Assembly: GCF_964204865.1 (NCBI RefSeq)
Contig: NC_135262.1
Span: 10,354,001-10,418,000 of the forward strand
Origin: Styela clava
Lineage: Eukaryota; Chordata; Ascidiacea; Stolidobranchia; Styelidae
Direction: 5' to 3'
Length of the DNA: 64,000 bases
This document shows, in pieces, positions 47,170-59,826 of the stretch. The notes beneath the pieces are model-generated. The model did no database searches. It saw only the letters and a program-made list of their open reading frames with translations, and was not told the origin of the DNA. A program made the position numbers and the translations under genes. Each line of letters begins with the position of its first letter. The first letter of the stretch is position 1.

Positions 47170-50100
47170 ACCTTTAGTGATGAGTAATTGATTAAATATC
47201 TCACAAAAATTCGGCTTTGCATATTATTCATTATTTCTCTGTTAATTACTTTCAACATGTTGCTTTCCAAAATATAAAGTTATTGGACACGTAGTGGACA
47301 GTTTCACTATTATGTTGTTGTTAGAATTTTTCTTCCTGTTGTTGTTGTTACCTTTATAAAAAAAATCGATTGCTTTGAAAATTTCAGTGGTTAAATATTA
47401 TATTTTTCGCCAGAAGGCTATTACTTTTATATATTCCTAAATTTTCTGTGAATCATATGAGAACTGATATTTCATACAAAATTTTGCGGTTTTGAATCCG
47501 CCAAGCGTGACAACGTTTCCGCACATAAGGGAGCTACCTGAAAATCATTTTAAAACGCTCTTTAGAAAAAGACGTTTTACGAAAAAGACACTTCTACTGC
47601 AAGAAATATATTATGTTCTATATTCTCTGCTTTTCCGACAACCATGGCCAATGAACTCAGACTTCTGCATGATGTAACAAATAAAATTTGATCAGCTGTA
47701 GACGGTCGGATGAATCTCACATCTACTGCTCGCTTTTGCGTTGAGTTGGGTAGCCCTTCCTTCGTCTTTTTTAGTTATCAGTAGTTAAGTTATTCTAAGA
47801 CAATGTTAAAAAGCATAAGTAAGCTATTAAGCAATTGTAAATCCTTACCTTGAATAACAGTCTTATTTGAGCACTAGCTCATGAATCGTTGTTAAATAGA
47901 TACCGTACGGTTGCTTCAAGGAAGGCTAGACCTAGAGAGATATGTCATAAATAACGATTTTTTCATGCTTGTATGGGAGGTTTATGACTAATTTAATAAC
48001 AATTCTTGAGTATTCAGCAGACTTATACTCCTATATAGGCTAGAGCATCTTTGATTCAAAAATAATGGCCGTTTGTGTAATGCACGTTTATGAGAAAGAG
48101 GGGAAAGTAACCAATTTTACTGGACATTCCAGACTGTGAGATTGGTCGAGATTCAGTGTAGATGGAGTATAGCATGCGAACACTGCAGGACTGTAGTACA
48201 TCAGATAAAGAAGAAGTCTTTAAGAAAACTGTAACGGTATATAAGAATCATATCAATTGTAAACAGTTTAAATAGGCTTTTCATATTAAAATACATGGCA
48301 TTCTTCTGCACCTGATGAGAATGAGGATTTCGAAAGCAATTAAAAAGCAATTGTTTTTTTCTCAGACATCTGTTGGCGTCAAAAGTCCTGTTTCTATAAA
48401 TATTATTGCTTTTGTTTCAAATACACAACCACATAAACTGAAAAATGACTAATTGAAATATTTCTGTTCACATGTTATGCACACACTGTATTCCTTTTTA
48501 TTTTCTTGACTTTTCCATGTAAATTTCTCAGTGAGAAATAACCGATTTATTTGTTATTTGTACTCACGATGTTCCTGGGGTTATTGATTTTCGAGGAATC
48601 TCTTTATATCCAATTTTGCATTTGGAATTTTGAAGCATGTTTTACAAAAAAAAAATGTGCAACTTTCGTTATTGGGAACAAGCTGTAGTGCGTTCAGTAT
48701 GTGCATTTTCATTCAAAACTAAAGACTTATTCAGTTACCACATGTGCGCTACAAAGTTCACTTCCTGGGCGTTTTTCATGGGGTTCGTCTCACGGCCTAT
48801 TTGTTTTAGATTTCGTGTCCATATATTTGAGCATCTCTCTCTTGTATTTCTGTAGTTATTGGAGTGAACATACATTGATTTAGTCTTTGATGGTGATTAT
48901 GCACGTCTATGTACTTACATGTTTTAATCTTCTCTGCTTCTGTTGGTTTGCACCGTTCGAGAAAAGAATTATAACATCTAGATAATGTATAAAATTAAAA
49001 CCATGCTTAATATTTTCCGTCTTCATTGTTATGTTGTGAAAGGATTCTTTTGTTTATTACAGGCGTGGGAATATCGATAAGATGACTCAATCATGTACCA
49101 CTTCACAAACCACGGACATTCGGTTATCAGCCCTAATTAGTCGCGAGATTAGCCAGGTAAACTAGTTTAAATACGGGGACAGTGATCGGGAGGTTATTAA
49201 TGGCCCTTCGTATATTGCACCAATGGCCGAGTTGTTTGATGTAATTAGACCTACTTACATAACAGATCTTAGGTTTCTGACCTCTCGGAGTAATTCCGAG
49301 AAAAGCACCCTTTGATCAATAACAGAATAGCTAAATTACAAATCAACAAAAATTGTTCCCCAGAATACAAATCTATTTGTAATATCAGAAGTAATAAAAG
49401 TACATAAACAATCTCAATCTTAACTTTGCCAATATTTTTTTTAAGCTGAACCATATAAGTATAAAAACTCGTACTTAGTAGAATACCAATATTTTTAATT
49501 GATTTATCCTTGCAATAAACTGGTAAGACGAGCTACAATATTAGCACGACAAACAAAAACCCACAAATCCTTTAGGTTGAATTATTTAATGAAACGTTCA
49601 CTCGAGAATAATGTTACGAGAATACATTTAGGAACGCTGCAATTCCCATGAATTAATCCAAAATAAACAAACACACAATCCAGAATGTCAAACGAAAAGT
49701 GCTCCAAGTGCTCAAACTAAACGGTGCTAGTTGGTCGTGTAACAGGTTAACATTAATAGGCGAAACGGGCAAGCGACAATTCTTCTGATAACGTCATGAT
49801 AATAGCCATGTTACAGATTTGTTTCGCGGACCCTCCGAAAGAGCTTCACCGACCCCAAAAGGTCCCCAGTTTGGGAACCACTGAATTAACCGTATACATA
49901 TAGAAAAATACTAACCAGTACGTCCATAAATAAAACATGAAGTTTTCGATCGTCTTCACCTGTATAGGCCGTTCGTTGAGCTTCAAATATCCAAAACCTA
50001 TCGGCAATAAATCCATCTTGACCTTGGGGGTGTAATGACGTTGACCGTATTAGTATTTATTTACGCCTTGACTCAATGATAGCCAGAACAAATCACGTGG

Positions 50101-51579
50101 CAAATCTTAACGGTGACATCTTCATTCAAAATCAGAAAACATCATGGGGACCAACTTTGAAAATATAGAATTTGAAAATATAAAAGTTCTAAATTCTAAA
50201 AGAAATATTTTCAATTGCTGAAATTTTAAAAGCAATCTGAACACTCTTCTGAAAAGTTTTTCGTCCTAATAATTTAGCCAAATAATCCACTTTGTGTCTG
50301 ATCACAACGATTTCTTGCAATGATAATTAAACGTCTGATATATTTCTATTATATTTTCATCGACCACACTTAAATAATTGCAGGTTGAAAACAGAAGTTT
50401 CTTTCAAAAAATAACGCGAGACTAACCACTAGGCTAAACATCATAGTTGCATGGAGCAGTAGAAAGCTGGGTCGCTCAATACCAAGGCAGGTGTAAGAAA
50501 TAAGCAAAACCAAGTAACAAACATTTCGGTATATGTTAGAGTGGTTCAACGGGAATAGGAGTGAAACTTACATACCCACGACTTGATCTTTACGTTTTAG
50601 CTCGGGGATGATTATCAAAAAAATATTTGTAATTTGACTGATATTCACATCGAAATTCAGAAGGCTCAGATTTTAGTAAATACGAATAGTAACGTCACTA
50701 CAATTTGGGTATTCAGTAATTGATCAACGTAGAAAGTTAGTTAAATTGATTATTACCCCAGTTCGAACGGAGTCACTTTGCAACTCCAATATGTGAGTCA
50801 ACCCCAATATGAGAGCCACTTGTCTGCACACTCAAGAGATAAGTGGACAGGATAATTTCATGCTAACGAATTCGTTTACATAGTTATTATCAAGTTTATT
50901 TGTTTTAACCAGCAAAATGAATAATAGAAAAATAGAATATTTAATTGCAAATTTTACAAAATGGTCGGCTATATTTTAAGTAAAAATTGTTCAATAACTG
51001 TTCATTGCACCTTTTTATCGGATATTTTCAAGTCCCTAAAAACATTTCTTAGTTGCGACAAAATGACATAGCCTGGGCCACTACGCAAAATACTCCAATT
51101 GTTCAAAATGAAATACAAGATAAAGATATTTCTTAACTTCCATTAGTGCATTTCAAATTTCCATAAATTGGCAACGTCTGTTGGTAAGCTCCTATGTTTA
51201 ATCCCTTGATAACAGTAATGATTCGCTTTGCAAAGACGCTACTTTGATTTGACGATACGGGTGATTTGAATATAATTGCCTACTTGTACTTAATATTATG
51301 AGGAAATTATACACTTATGATAAATAATATACTAATGGAAAACACAGTCTTTGAACTATTATAGTTCGGCTGCTGTCTTTAATCAAATTAAAATAATAGG
51401 ACCGCGAGGAGGATCGATAGATCAGTTATCATAAAGTATAATATAAATTTATTTATGGAATTAGAATACCTAAAGCTAGGTACTGTAATTGTATTTGGTT
51501 TTGTAAATAAACTTCTACTCAAACCAATCATTTATGTTTGAATCGAAATCAAAGTAATACATATATATATAGTATGGAT
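47170..51579. other. Gene-poor stretch with repeat fragments
   Basis: Only repeat remains were noted: the dispersed repeat R1 start at 47279-47500 and its end at about 48805-48850, a hAT-like right end (CAGTTTGGGAACCACTG, about 49868-49884), and the repeated short ORF at 49937-50035. No member of the GGGW family was found by searching for TGGGG after a glycine-codon run. Confidence 0.35.
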
Positions 51580-54500
51580 TTAGGCTTGCACGTAATTTAC
51601 AGATTTACAGAATTACGGAATTATTTCGAGTTACGGAAGGAAACAACAATATGACGGGATTTCCCGCGATCCGGTAAAAATCAGCAATATGACGACGGAA
51701 GAGAAATTGCGAAATGAACCAACGCAACTTCGTCTTTTCGGCATCGGTAAAGCGATTGAGACGGCAGAGAAACAACAATATGACGGGATTTCCCGCGATC
51801 CGGTAAAATTCCTTTGCGGACCGTTGACGGTTGGGAACCACTGTTTTAGAAAACTAAAATCGAATCCAGAATCCTATTCTATTTTTATAGTTACCCGTAT
51901 TTAAATAGTGGGATTTCTCCACCACAATGCATGATTAAAATTTAAAAAAAAAGAAGCTAAATTGTAGCCTAAATGTTTATTGTATAACTATCTTTGTGCA
52001 GTATTTAATTGAAAATGTCCTGATCATTGGATTATATTTAACCAAGGCAACGAGATTTAAGAATTTCGACGATCGTTTTTTTGTTTTTAACAGTTCAATA
52101 TTCTCAATTTAACTACTATCAAATATCAAGTAGGAGCCAGTGTGTTTATTCTGTGCGAGAACCATTTTCAATTACAAAACCTTGATGTTCTGTTACCGGT
52201 TTTATATCAGTCCGGACTTGTCCTTGCTCAATATGTTTTCCACAATGCCTCGCAATATTTCGGCCAAATATGATTAACTGTTTTTACCAAATGCGGCAAC
52301 TTATTTTGATTCTTGAATACCACCGACACTCGACCAAATTTGTGCAATCTCGGCCGATAGGATCGTCGACTTGAGTTAGAAAAATAAGTTAATTTTTTCA
52401 TGAGTGCAAAATATATGTCACAATATGCATTTTTTGCGATATAACTTTGTATTTTCGGAAAAGGCATGTCATATAAGTACGGTATTTAAATTATGCGCAA
52501 ATATTTAATATTTGATCTAAATTTGTCGCAAATAATGTTACAACATTTAGGCCGCGAAATGATTTAATGTAAAATGAAGCATGGTAATCGGAATAACGTC
52601 AATAAGTTGGCATCAATAATTATTATAAAATGCTGACTAGGTAGTAAAGTCGAATAATGTTAAAAACGGTGCAATAACAACGGACGCCGCTTCCAAGACG
52701 TTTCCGTTGAATGAAAACATTCTCGATAGAAACTTGTGCGTGATTGTTTTCATCACTCATCATCGTAACGTGTTGCCGTAAACGCCTTTACGTTTGTGTT
52801 ATTTTCTCTAAAACGAAAATTTTCCACAAATTTGTTCCACGATAACGATGACAATTATTTTATTTTTGTACGCGCACGGAATTGTGAATCTGGTAAATAC
52901 GTTCATCGGCGGCGAGTTTCTAAAGACAACGCAACTTTTTGATTGAAAAGCGGCAATTTAAAATACTGAAAATAAAACCGCAAACAATATAAGTTTTATT
53001 GAGGCCCGCGAAAATGTATAAAACGCTTTTCTAGGCTGTGAAAATCGCAAAATTTCGTGGGCCTACCGTACACATTATGTTTGGTCGGGCGTTTAGAAAC
53101 ATATCGTCACGAATTGAGGGTGGGATTTGCCTGATTATTCATTACTTTAAATTGTCATCGAATATTTTCGTGTTAACATTATACAAGGTTTGCAACGCAA
53201 CTTTTTCCCGGGTTGTGAGGATGTATATAATATAATTAATCTAAAGTATATTCAATCAATTTTATTGTGATGAAATAAATTTTACTCTGAGATGTTACAG
53301 CAGATTTATGGATTTTTCAAACGGTTTTATCTAAAAATAATCAGAGTGTCAGCATTTCGATTGAGCGGAGTCACTGTTAACAAGTAGGCCTACATCTAAA
53401 TATTTGCCGAATTCGCAAAATACGGATCTGAACATTATTTAATCGGGCAGTTTACCACACGTTTTTATTCTTATGATCGCGGATTGCAATGGTATATAAG
53501 AGTGGTGAGGATTTTATTTTGTCGACGCAACCGCAGGTTAAATTGAAGACAATTAAATTATTAAAGCAAGACATTTTAAATATGCCCGTTTCGGTCACGA
53601 ATTGACAGATCGCTGTGGACCGAATAATAATGTTTTTTTTTGACGTAAGAAGAAGCAACCGCGAGTTACGTTGGACACATTAAATTGATATATAAAGATA
53701 TTTTAGAATCTCGTAGTTGTCATGGATTGAATATTTTATGTAACAGGATGATCATTATACGCTGAAAAGACGGCTCTTTTAACGAGCGCGGAATCGCGGT
53801 GGGTGTTACAGGCGGCAATGGGAATTTCCGATTTCGAAAATCCTGGCTGCGCGGCTGGCGGTGGTGGTCATCTATTCTCTATTAATTTATTTCTAATTTC
53901 AAACACAACAATATGTTACACATATTAACAATATGGTTCACATAAATTAATATACAAATATACTGGTAGGTAGTAGAATACTCTAAGCTTGAATATTAGA
54001 ATTTTCAAAGGCATAATGGATTCTCGATTGTTGTTGCTTGTTTCAGTTGCCTGTATTGCCAATAAATTTGATTACTCACAGAAAATACACACAATTATCT
54101 GAATACAAGTAGTATTTTTGTCAATAGACTCGACTATTATCGTAATATCATGGTACCAATGATAGAAAGCGTCAGACAACTCCTTGGCTATCTTTTCATA
54201 TGGTCATTTGTACAAAGTGAATAATTTTAATAAACTGACTGTGTCACAAGTTGCTATTATTTTTTATTGATAGCTATAAACTACCAATTACTTTGTGTAC
54301 ATATACTGTTGGTTTATGGCTTTATTCTGATATTTCTATTGAAGCTTATTTCCTAATTTACTTGGTTTTATTTTAATAAACTAAAACAAAAATATGTTAT
54401 TTTCGATTCTAGAATGTATTCGGAATTCCAGATTCGAAAACATTATTTTAGAATGTATTCGGAATAGTTTAGTATTCGGAAATGGCCATCCCTGTCGTCG

Positions 54501-54906
54501 TGGCATTGATAAATTGGAAACCCGACATTTTTTTTAATACGATTTAAAAAAGTCAACTATCGTTTCATAAATATCCGTATACCAGTGTCCGTAATGATAA
54601 AATTGATCGCATAAAATTGGGACGGTTAATTTGCGAAGGTGATAAAGGAAATCAAAGCTAGCGCAAAAGATAAAAATCAGAATAAAATTAATTTGAATTC
54701 ACTCTTGTCTTAACATCTGTCGCCGGCGTGTAGTACTGCCAGGCATAAAAACCCAAACTCGATGTCCCAATCGAAAATGAAGTGGATTCAATTGGTTGTT
54801 ATGATAGGTTTAAATGTGTGAAAAAATATCGCAATTACGGGGTCATTACGTAATCGATTTGGCCGTAATTACGGAATTGATTTTTATCAATTACGTGCAA
54901 GCCTAG
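51580..54906. mobile_element. 3.3-kb hAT-type element with TAGGCTTGCACGTAATT ends
   Basis: The 17-bp terminal repeat TAGGCTTGCACGTAATT is exact and inverted at both ends. The flanks GTATGGAT (left) and CTATGGAT (right) fit an 8-bp target duplication with one change. The ends continue with ACGGAATTA-type sub-terminal repeats. Inside, AACAACAATATGACGGGATT and following bases occur twice (51643 and 51772). No transposase ORF is present. It lies between A4 and the C gene of the peptide cluster. Confidence 0.85.
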
Positions 54907-55248
54907 CTATGGATAGTAGTAGAAAGTAGGTAGCTTTAATAAATTTCGTCAAAGATTTAAACCGAGATTTACCAAGTTTTGAAAACATTTTTCCTGAAAA
55001 GTCTTAATATAAAACAAACAAAATATATCGGTATGAATGTGAGAATTTGGTAGGTTGCATTACTCTTCATTAAATAAATGACAATGAAAGAATATAAATT
55101 TTGAAATCTTCAACTGCTAACTCAAAGATATTTGTAATAATATATATATTGATAAATAATATTATTAGCTATAATTTTCATTCTTCAAGTTAGATTTATA
55201 ACATTTGGAATCCTCCATTTATATTTCTTATATATATGAGCATCAAAT

Positions 55249-56266
55249 ATGAAGCTTGCTTGGTTTCTAGTTCTCAGCCTTGTGTTCATGGTGGTTTTAA
55301 CGAAAAGATCGTCGATGGCGTTTGCACGAGGAAGTTTTCGTCCAGGGCGCGTAGGGTAAGTAATTTTGTTCGTTTAAGTCAGAGATGGGCAAACTGTATT
55401 CCACAGGGTACATAGGGACCACCAAAGCATATCTGCAGCCCCTTGCTCTGGAAAAAAAGTGTGAACATTCCCTACAATTCATACGAAATTTAGATTTTTT
55501 GTTAAATGAATTGGATTGTTAAAATAATATTAACACTGTATAGCAAATAAGTAATGGTTACAGATTTTGATGATATTTAAGCCCCCTTGTTTAATGTTTA
55601 AACGCAAGAAACCTCTGGTTTAAGTTATTGTTATTTTTCAAGATCTTTGGGGCATCAGGATAATAATTTAATTAACGTGATTTCACGATAGAAAACTAGA
55701 CATCATAATATCATTTGTCCGATTGTGGCTCACAAAAAATATCAGTGACTATTGCCGAAAAAATAACTACACAAAAAGTTACCAGTATGGATTTTCATGC
55801 TTAATTCAAATCATTTCGTTCATTTATGTTTTTTTTGCTGATAATCTATCCATGATAATAAATATAAATCACTACTCTCAAAATTATTATCAAATATTTA
55901 AAATTGAATAAAATGCTTATCGGCAATCCCATTTGATCACAGTCAAACGACACACAGACGTGGAGGAAATTTATGGGGGAATAAAGGACAATTTACCAAC
56001 GAAATCATCGAAACAGGTATAATAACTATATTCGCCAATAATTCTTCAATTTCGATTATATTATGACGTAACTTTGAAATGAATGTTCCCATTCTCTATC
56101 TAATATATATTCCATATTTTTCTATGTATTTAATAGTTTCCGATTTTGAACAAATAAATTGGATATATATATATACTTTTTTTAATTTTAACAAGTTGAA
56201 AACAATGTAGAAATATTTGTTTCCATTTTAGATGACGAAGTACTAATTCCTGACAAGTTTTCGTGA
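55249..56266 (+). CDS. Secreted GGGW-like peptide precursor C (diverged)
   Basis: Exons are 55249-55355, 55943-56016 and 56232-56266, giving 71 codons plus stop, intron phases 2 and 1 as in all other members. The signal peptide is WFLVLSLVFMVVL, with cleavage near SMAFA. Exon 2 carries GQTTHRRGGNLWGNKGQFTN: TTH, glycines, W and G are kept, but the polybasic site after Trp is replaced by NK and an RR precedes the glycines. Exon 3 is DDEVLIPDKFS, 35 nt as in the A genes. The acceptor before the coding exon (TTCATTCTTCAAG) lies about 55-60 bp upstream of the ATG. Homology rests on gene structure plus motif, since overall identity is low. Confidence 0.72.
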
Positions 56267-57899
56267 TGATCCGAATTGTAGCCTACCCCTCGATAACAAT
56301 TACTTGCTTCCATTTTTTTAAACTATATGCTTCATTGTACTTTTTCAATTCATACGAAATTAAACTCATTACCTTATATATATATACTTGCAATTTCTGA
56401 GATAAAAACGGTCCAAGTACATAAGATATAGCTGAGATAACGTGTTTTTTGACCGTATCAATGGAACTTTGCAGTTTGAATTTGCGACCTGAGAACTTTT
56501 GTAGATCAAACAAAAAACCCAAACCAGATCATGCCGCTCGTTCCGGTGATTATAAAAATCACTTTTTTTTGTGACATATTTTGAAAGTGTGAGAAATAAT
56601 GGATGAATAATTCTGATATGCCGTACTCTTGAATCGGTGCAACAAAATCAGAGCCGCGCTACTGGAAAGGTTGGATATTAGGACTGAGGAGTTCGGCACG
56701 TTTTCGCTGAAGTCGCTTATTTTAAGTTAAGATTCACATAAATACTCAGAGGAAATGGAAAGCGGATAAGACGGCCTAATCACATGGCGAACCACGGCCC
56801 CTCGTCCGGCTACCAGTACATGTCGGGTATGGGATTAGTCAGCCAGTTATTTGTTCTAGAATCTAGATGCACTACGAATTCGTCTGAAATCGTCCTACCT
56901 TCATTACCGCACATTTGATAAGAGGAGGCCACAACTTGAAGACTTTTACCCTTGATTATCAAAATTGATTTTTTCGGATTTTGGAGCTGAAGAAGGGGTC
57001 AAACCTTTTACAACCCAAAATCGGGTTCGAAAAAAATCTTAAGCGAGCGGATATTTGCCGCTATACAGCAGTAAAGGAATAGAAATTGGTAAAAATTAAA
57101 AAAAAAATACATGAGCTCAATAGATGTAATGAACCACGAGATCAGCTTTTTAAGCTGAATAAATTTCGAACAAAAGTGAATCAGAACAATTAGGTCTGAG
57201 ATTTTTTGGAGAGTAATCAAAAAATTAACTGCAGACCCTTGTTCTGGTCTAGACAGTTTGCGACAATCGTGCACGAATAGGTTTTTATGTCAATTACACG
57301 TCTGTTCGCCGCATCATAAATAAACTAAATTTCAATATCCACACTGATTTGGTAATCGGGCACGGTTTACAAAAATATTATTATTTACCCTCTCCCAAAC
57401 CCTATGTAGAATAATTTTGGATCTTATTGAGTGAAACAATGCACATTCCACAGATAATTTATTTTTAGCAAGCAGAAATACCATCTCCACTCTTCATTAT
57501 TTAGTGCTACTCACGGAAATGCAAACATATGCAATTACTTTAATATTTATAAAGTCCAAAAGCAAAAAACATATTAGTAAAACATCATGACAACACATAG
57601 TGAGCCGAAAGTTATTTTAATTCTAGTTTCATTGTCGATGGTAGAATCATGGAAAATGTGAACATCAATACTTTCGTCTTTGAGAATCTACTCAAGAGAT
57701 TCATTCCACAGTGCCATTTCACTTATATTCCCAAGCATTTTTAAACGGCTTGAATTTACTCAAACTTAAATGGAAAACTTTCTATATAGCAATACAAAAT
57801 ATAATGGTTGTATTCCCATCAGTAGATGTTCTAAGTGAGATTGCAGTCTATTCGAAAGGTAGAGAAAACATTCAAATTGAAACCTGGCAGGCTCATAAC
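56267..57899. other. Intergenic, with a short SINE fragment
   Basis: Apart from the SINE remnant at 56750-56865, nothing recognisable was seen. The 79- and 88-codon minus-strand ORFs have biased, AT-driven composition and no motif. Confidence 0.35.
56750..56865 (-). mobile_element. SINE fragment, reverse orientation
   Basis: It carries the inverted body blocks AGCGGATAAGACGGCCTAAT, CATGGCGAACCACGGCCCCT and TGTCGGGTATGGGATTAGTC of the SINE at 5547. It lacks both the tRNA-like head and the TCCTA tail. Confidence 0.8.
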
Positions 57900-58295
57900 T
57901 AGGGCTGGGCATTTTCGAATACCTGATGATTTCAGAATCGGATTAAATATTTTTTTCGAATCGAATCTCGAATACCCGGGAGATATTAAATTGTATGTAA
58001 CTTTTTTATTGTATTAGGTCCTCCAGACACATGAATTACTGAAAACATAGAATACATCACTCAGGCAGATTGCTGAGCGTTCACACAATAAAAAACACGT
58101 TTTTATCAATAACTCACTACAGAAAAGAGTCATATGTCCGAATTGCGTTGAAAAAATATGGCTTCAATTAAAAAAATTGAGAAATTCACCTAGTCCTAGA
58201 CCACTGGCGAAAAGAAGAAAAAAAAGATGGCGGCGATTCAAAATTTTGCTCTGAACCGAATAATTTACTATTCGATTCGAAAATGCCCAGCCCTA
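57900..58295. mobile_element. 396-bp hAT MITE with perfect target duplication
   Basis: The ends TAGGGCTGGGCATTTTCGAA and TTCGAAAATGCCCAGCCCTA are exact inverted repeats. The 8-bp target CTCATAAC is identical at 57892-57899 and 58296-58303. ATTCGAATCGAAT-type sub-terminal repeats follow. The perfect target site points to a young insertion. Confidence 0.93.
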
Positions 58296-59826
58296 CTCAT
58301 AACACACAGGTTAAGATTTATTTTCTGAAAGACTGGTATTTAGAAAATGCAACCATACACTTCCCATTAATTTTTATATAGACATGAGAATATTGTGGTA
58401 TTCTTTACAACATAATAACATCAAATAGTATAGCAATTGTTCTCGATGCTGAAGCACAGACAATGAATAGATGTTGCAGCAAGTTTATGAAAATAATTGG
58501 CGAACTGTTCAAATTTGGTATATTCCACATAATGGACTAAACTAAACAAAAGGCAAGGATAGAAATGTTGAACGGTAAGAGTCATTCAATAGATGCTGTG
58601 AAGCAGACAAATACCAATAATTGAAAATCCCTTGTTTCTTACATAAACAGGAGCTTGCTATTTTAACTGGTAATAAATTCAATATAGCCTACTATCCGCG
58701 CAGCAGAAAAATCGCTCATATGATAGAAATATAAGTTTTTGAAGCCTGCGAAGTGAAAAAAAATATACATATGTGAAACTATATTGGAAGCATTGGCTTG
58801 ATATAGAATTGACTCAATTTATATAGCATGCGATTGCCCAGTCTTTCAAATTAATCAATGTCTAGGATAACCAAGCAGAAATAATATGACCTGGTCAGTC
58901 ATGATAAATGCAAGTTTTTTGAACAATTAGTTTTCTAATAATAATTGATTTTTCGGTTCTTCAGAAGTTTGAATCCCAACCGGTACACACATACTATGTT
59001 CAGGTTGTGCGCCATCTTGGTGCGCATACTTCTGGAGGTCCGATTTTTCATTATCATATAGCTCCATATTAATGCATGAATGAAACACTCCAAAAAAATA
59101 TGAGCAGTAGAGGAAATGCCGGACCAAAACTCTATTGAATACTCCATTTTCAGTCGATGACATCACATCATGTTCTCACATTGAATTCACAAGCCTGCAC
59201 TCAAACGTAACTCAAGACAAACAAAATCTGAGTCATAACATCATGTGTATTGTCTGAAACTATGTTTTAATGCATATTAGGGTGGAGTGACCAACTGAAG
59301 ATACCACTCAAAAATCATCTTTCAACTTTCAAACGTATCTCTTTCAACAGAAATTTGAAATTTTTATATTAGAACTGTGACCTCATAAAATGTTATCCAA
59401 TGATAACAAAGACTGCAGAAGTGTCTTATAGCCACAATGCTTTGAAACAGTGGCACACATTTGTCGTAGAAGGGAAAATGTCTTGGAACATGAATCAAGT
59501 TATACCGTAAAAAACTTTTTATAAATATAATAATCAAAAATCAACTTGTTAAATACTGTATTGCTGATTCCATATTCCAATTATGAGCAGAAAGTGCTTG
59601 CAATGCATCACTCTAAAAAAATGTTGAAAAATATGATAAGATTAATATCACTGCACAGTAGCTGGGAATGATCAAGAATTTGGTGGCGACTGGTAGATTC
59701 AGATATTTATTTCGTTGTGCATGAAAAATTGTGACGACACAATTAAAAATATATAATAATAAACGATCAATTTAAATAAAAAGATATTTTTTCCGCAGTT
59801 GACGGGAGTCGCAAGCAGACGGAAGA

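Noticed and set aside
14031-48850. Dispersed repeat R1 as a Helitron
   Set aside because: I could not find the TC start and CTRR end with a terminal hairpin consistently among copies, so the class is left open.
58927-59166. 79-codon minus-strand ORF as a gene
   Set aside because: A short block of it (TTGGTGCGCATACTTCTGGA) recurs in altered form at about 61430, and no start context, splice structure or domain supports it.
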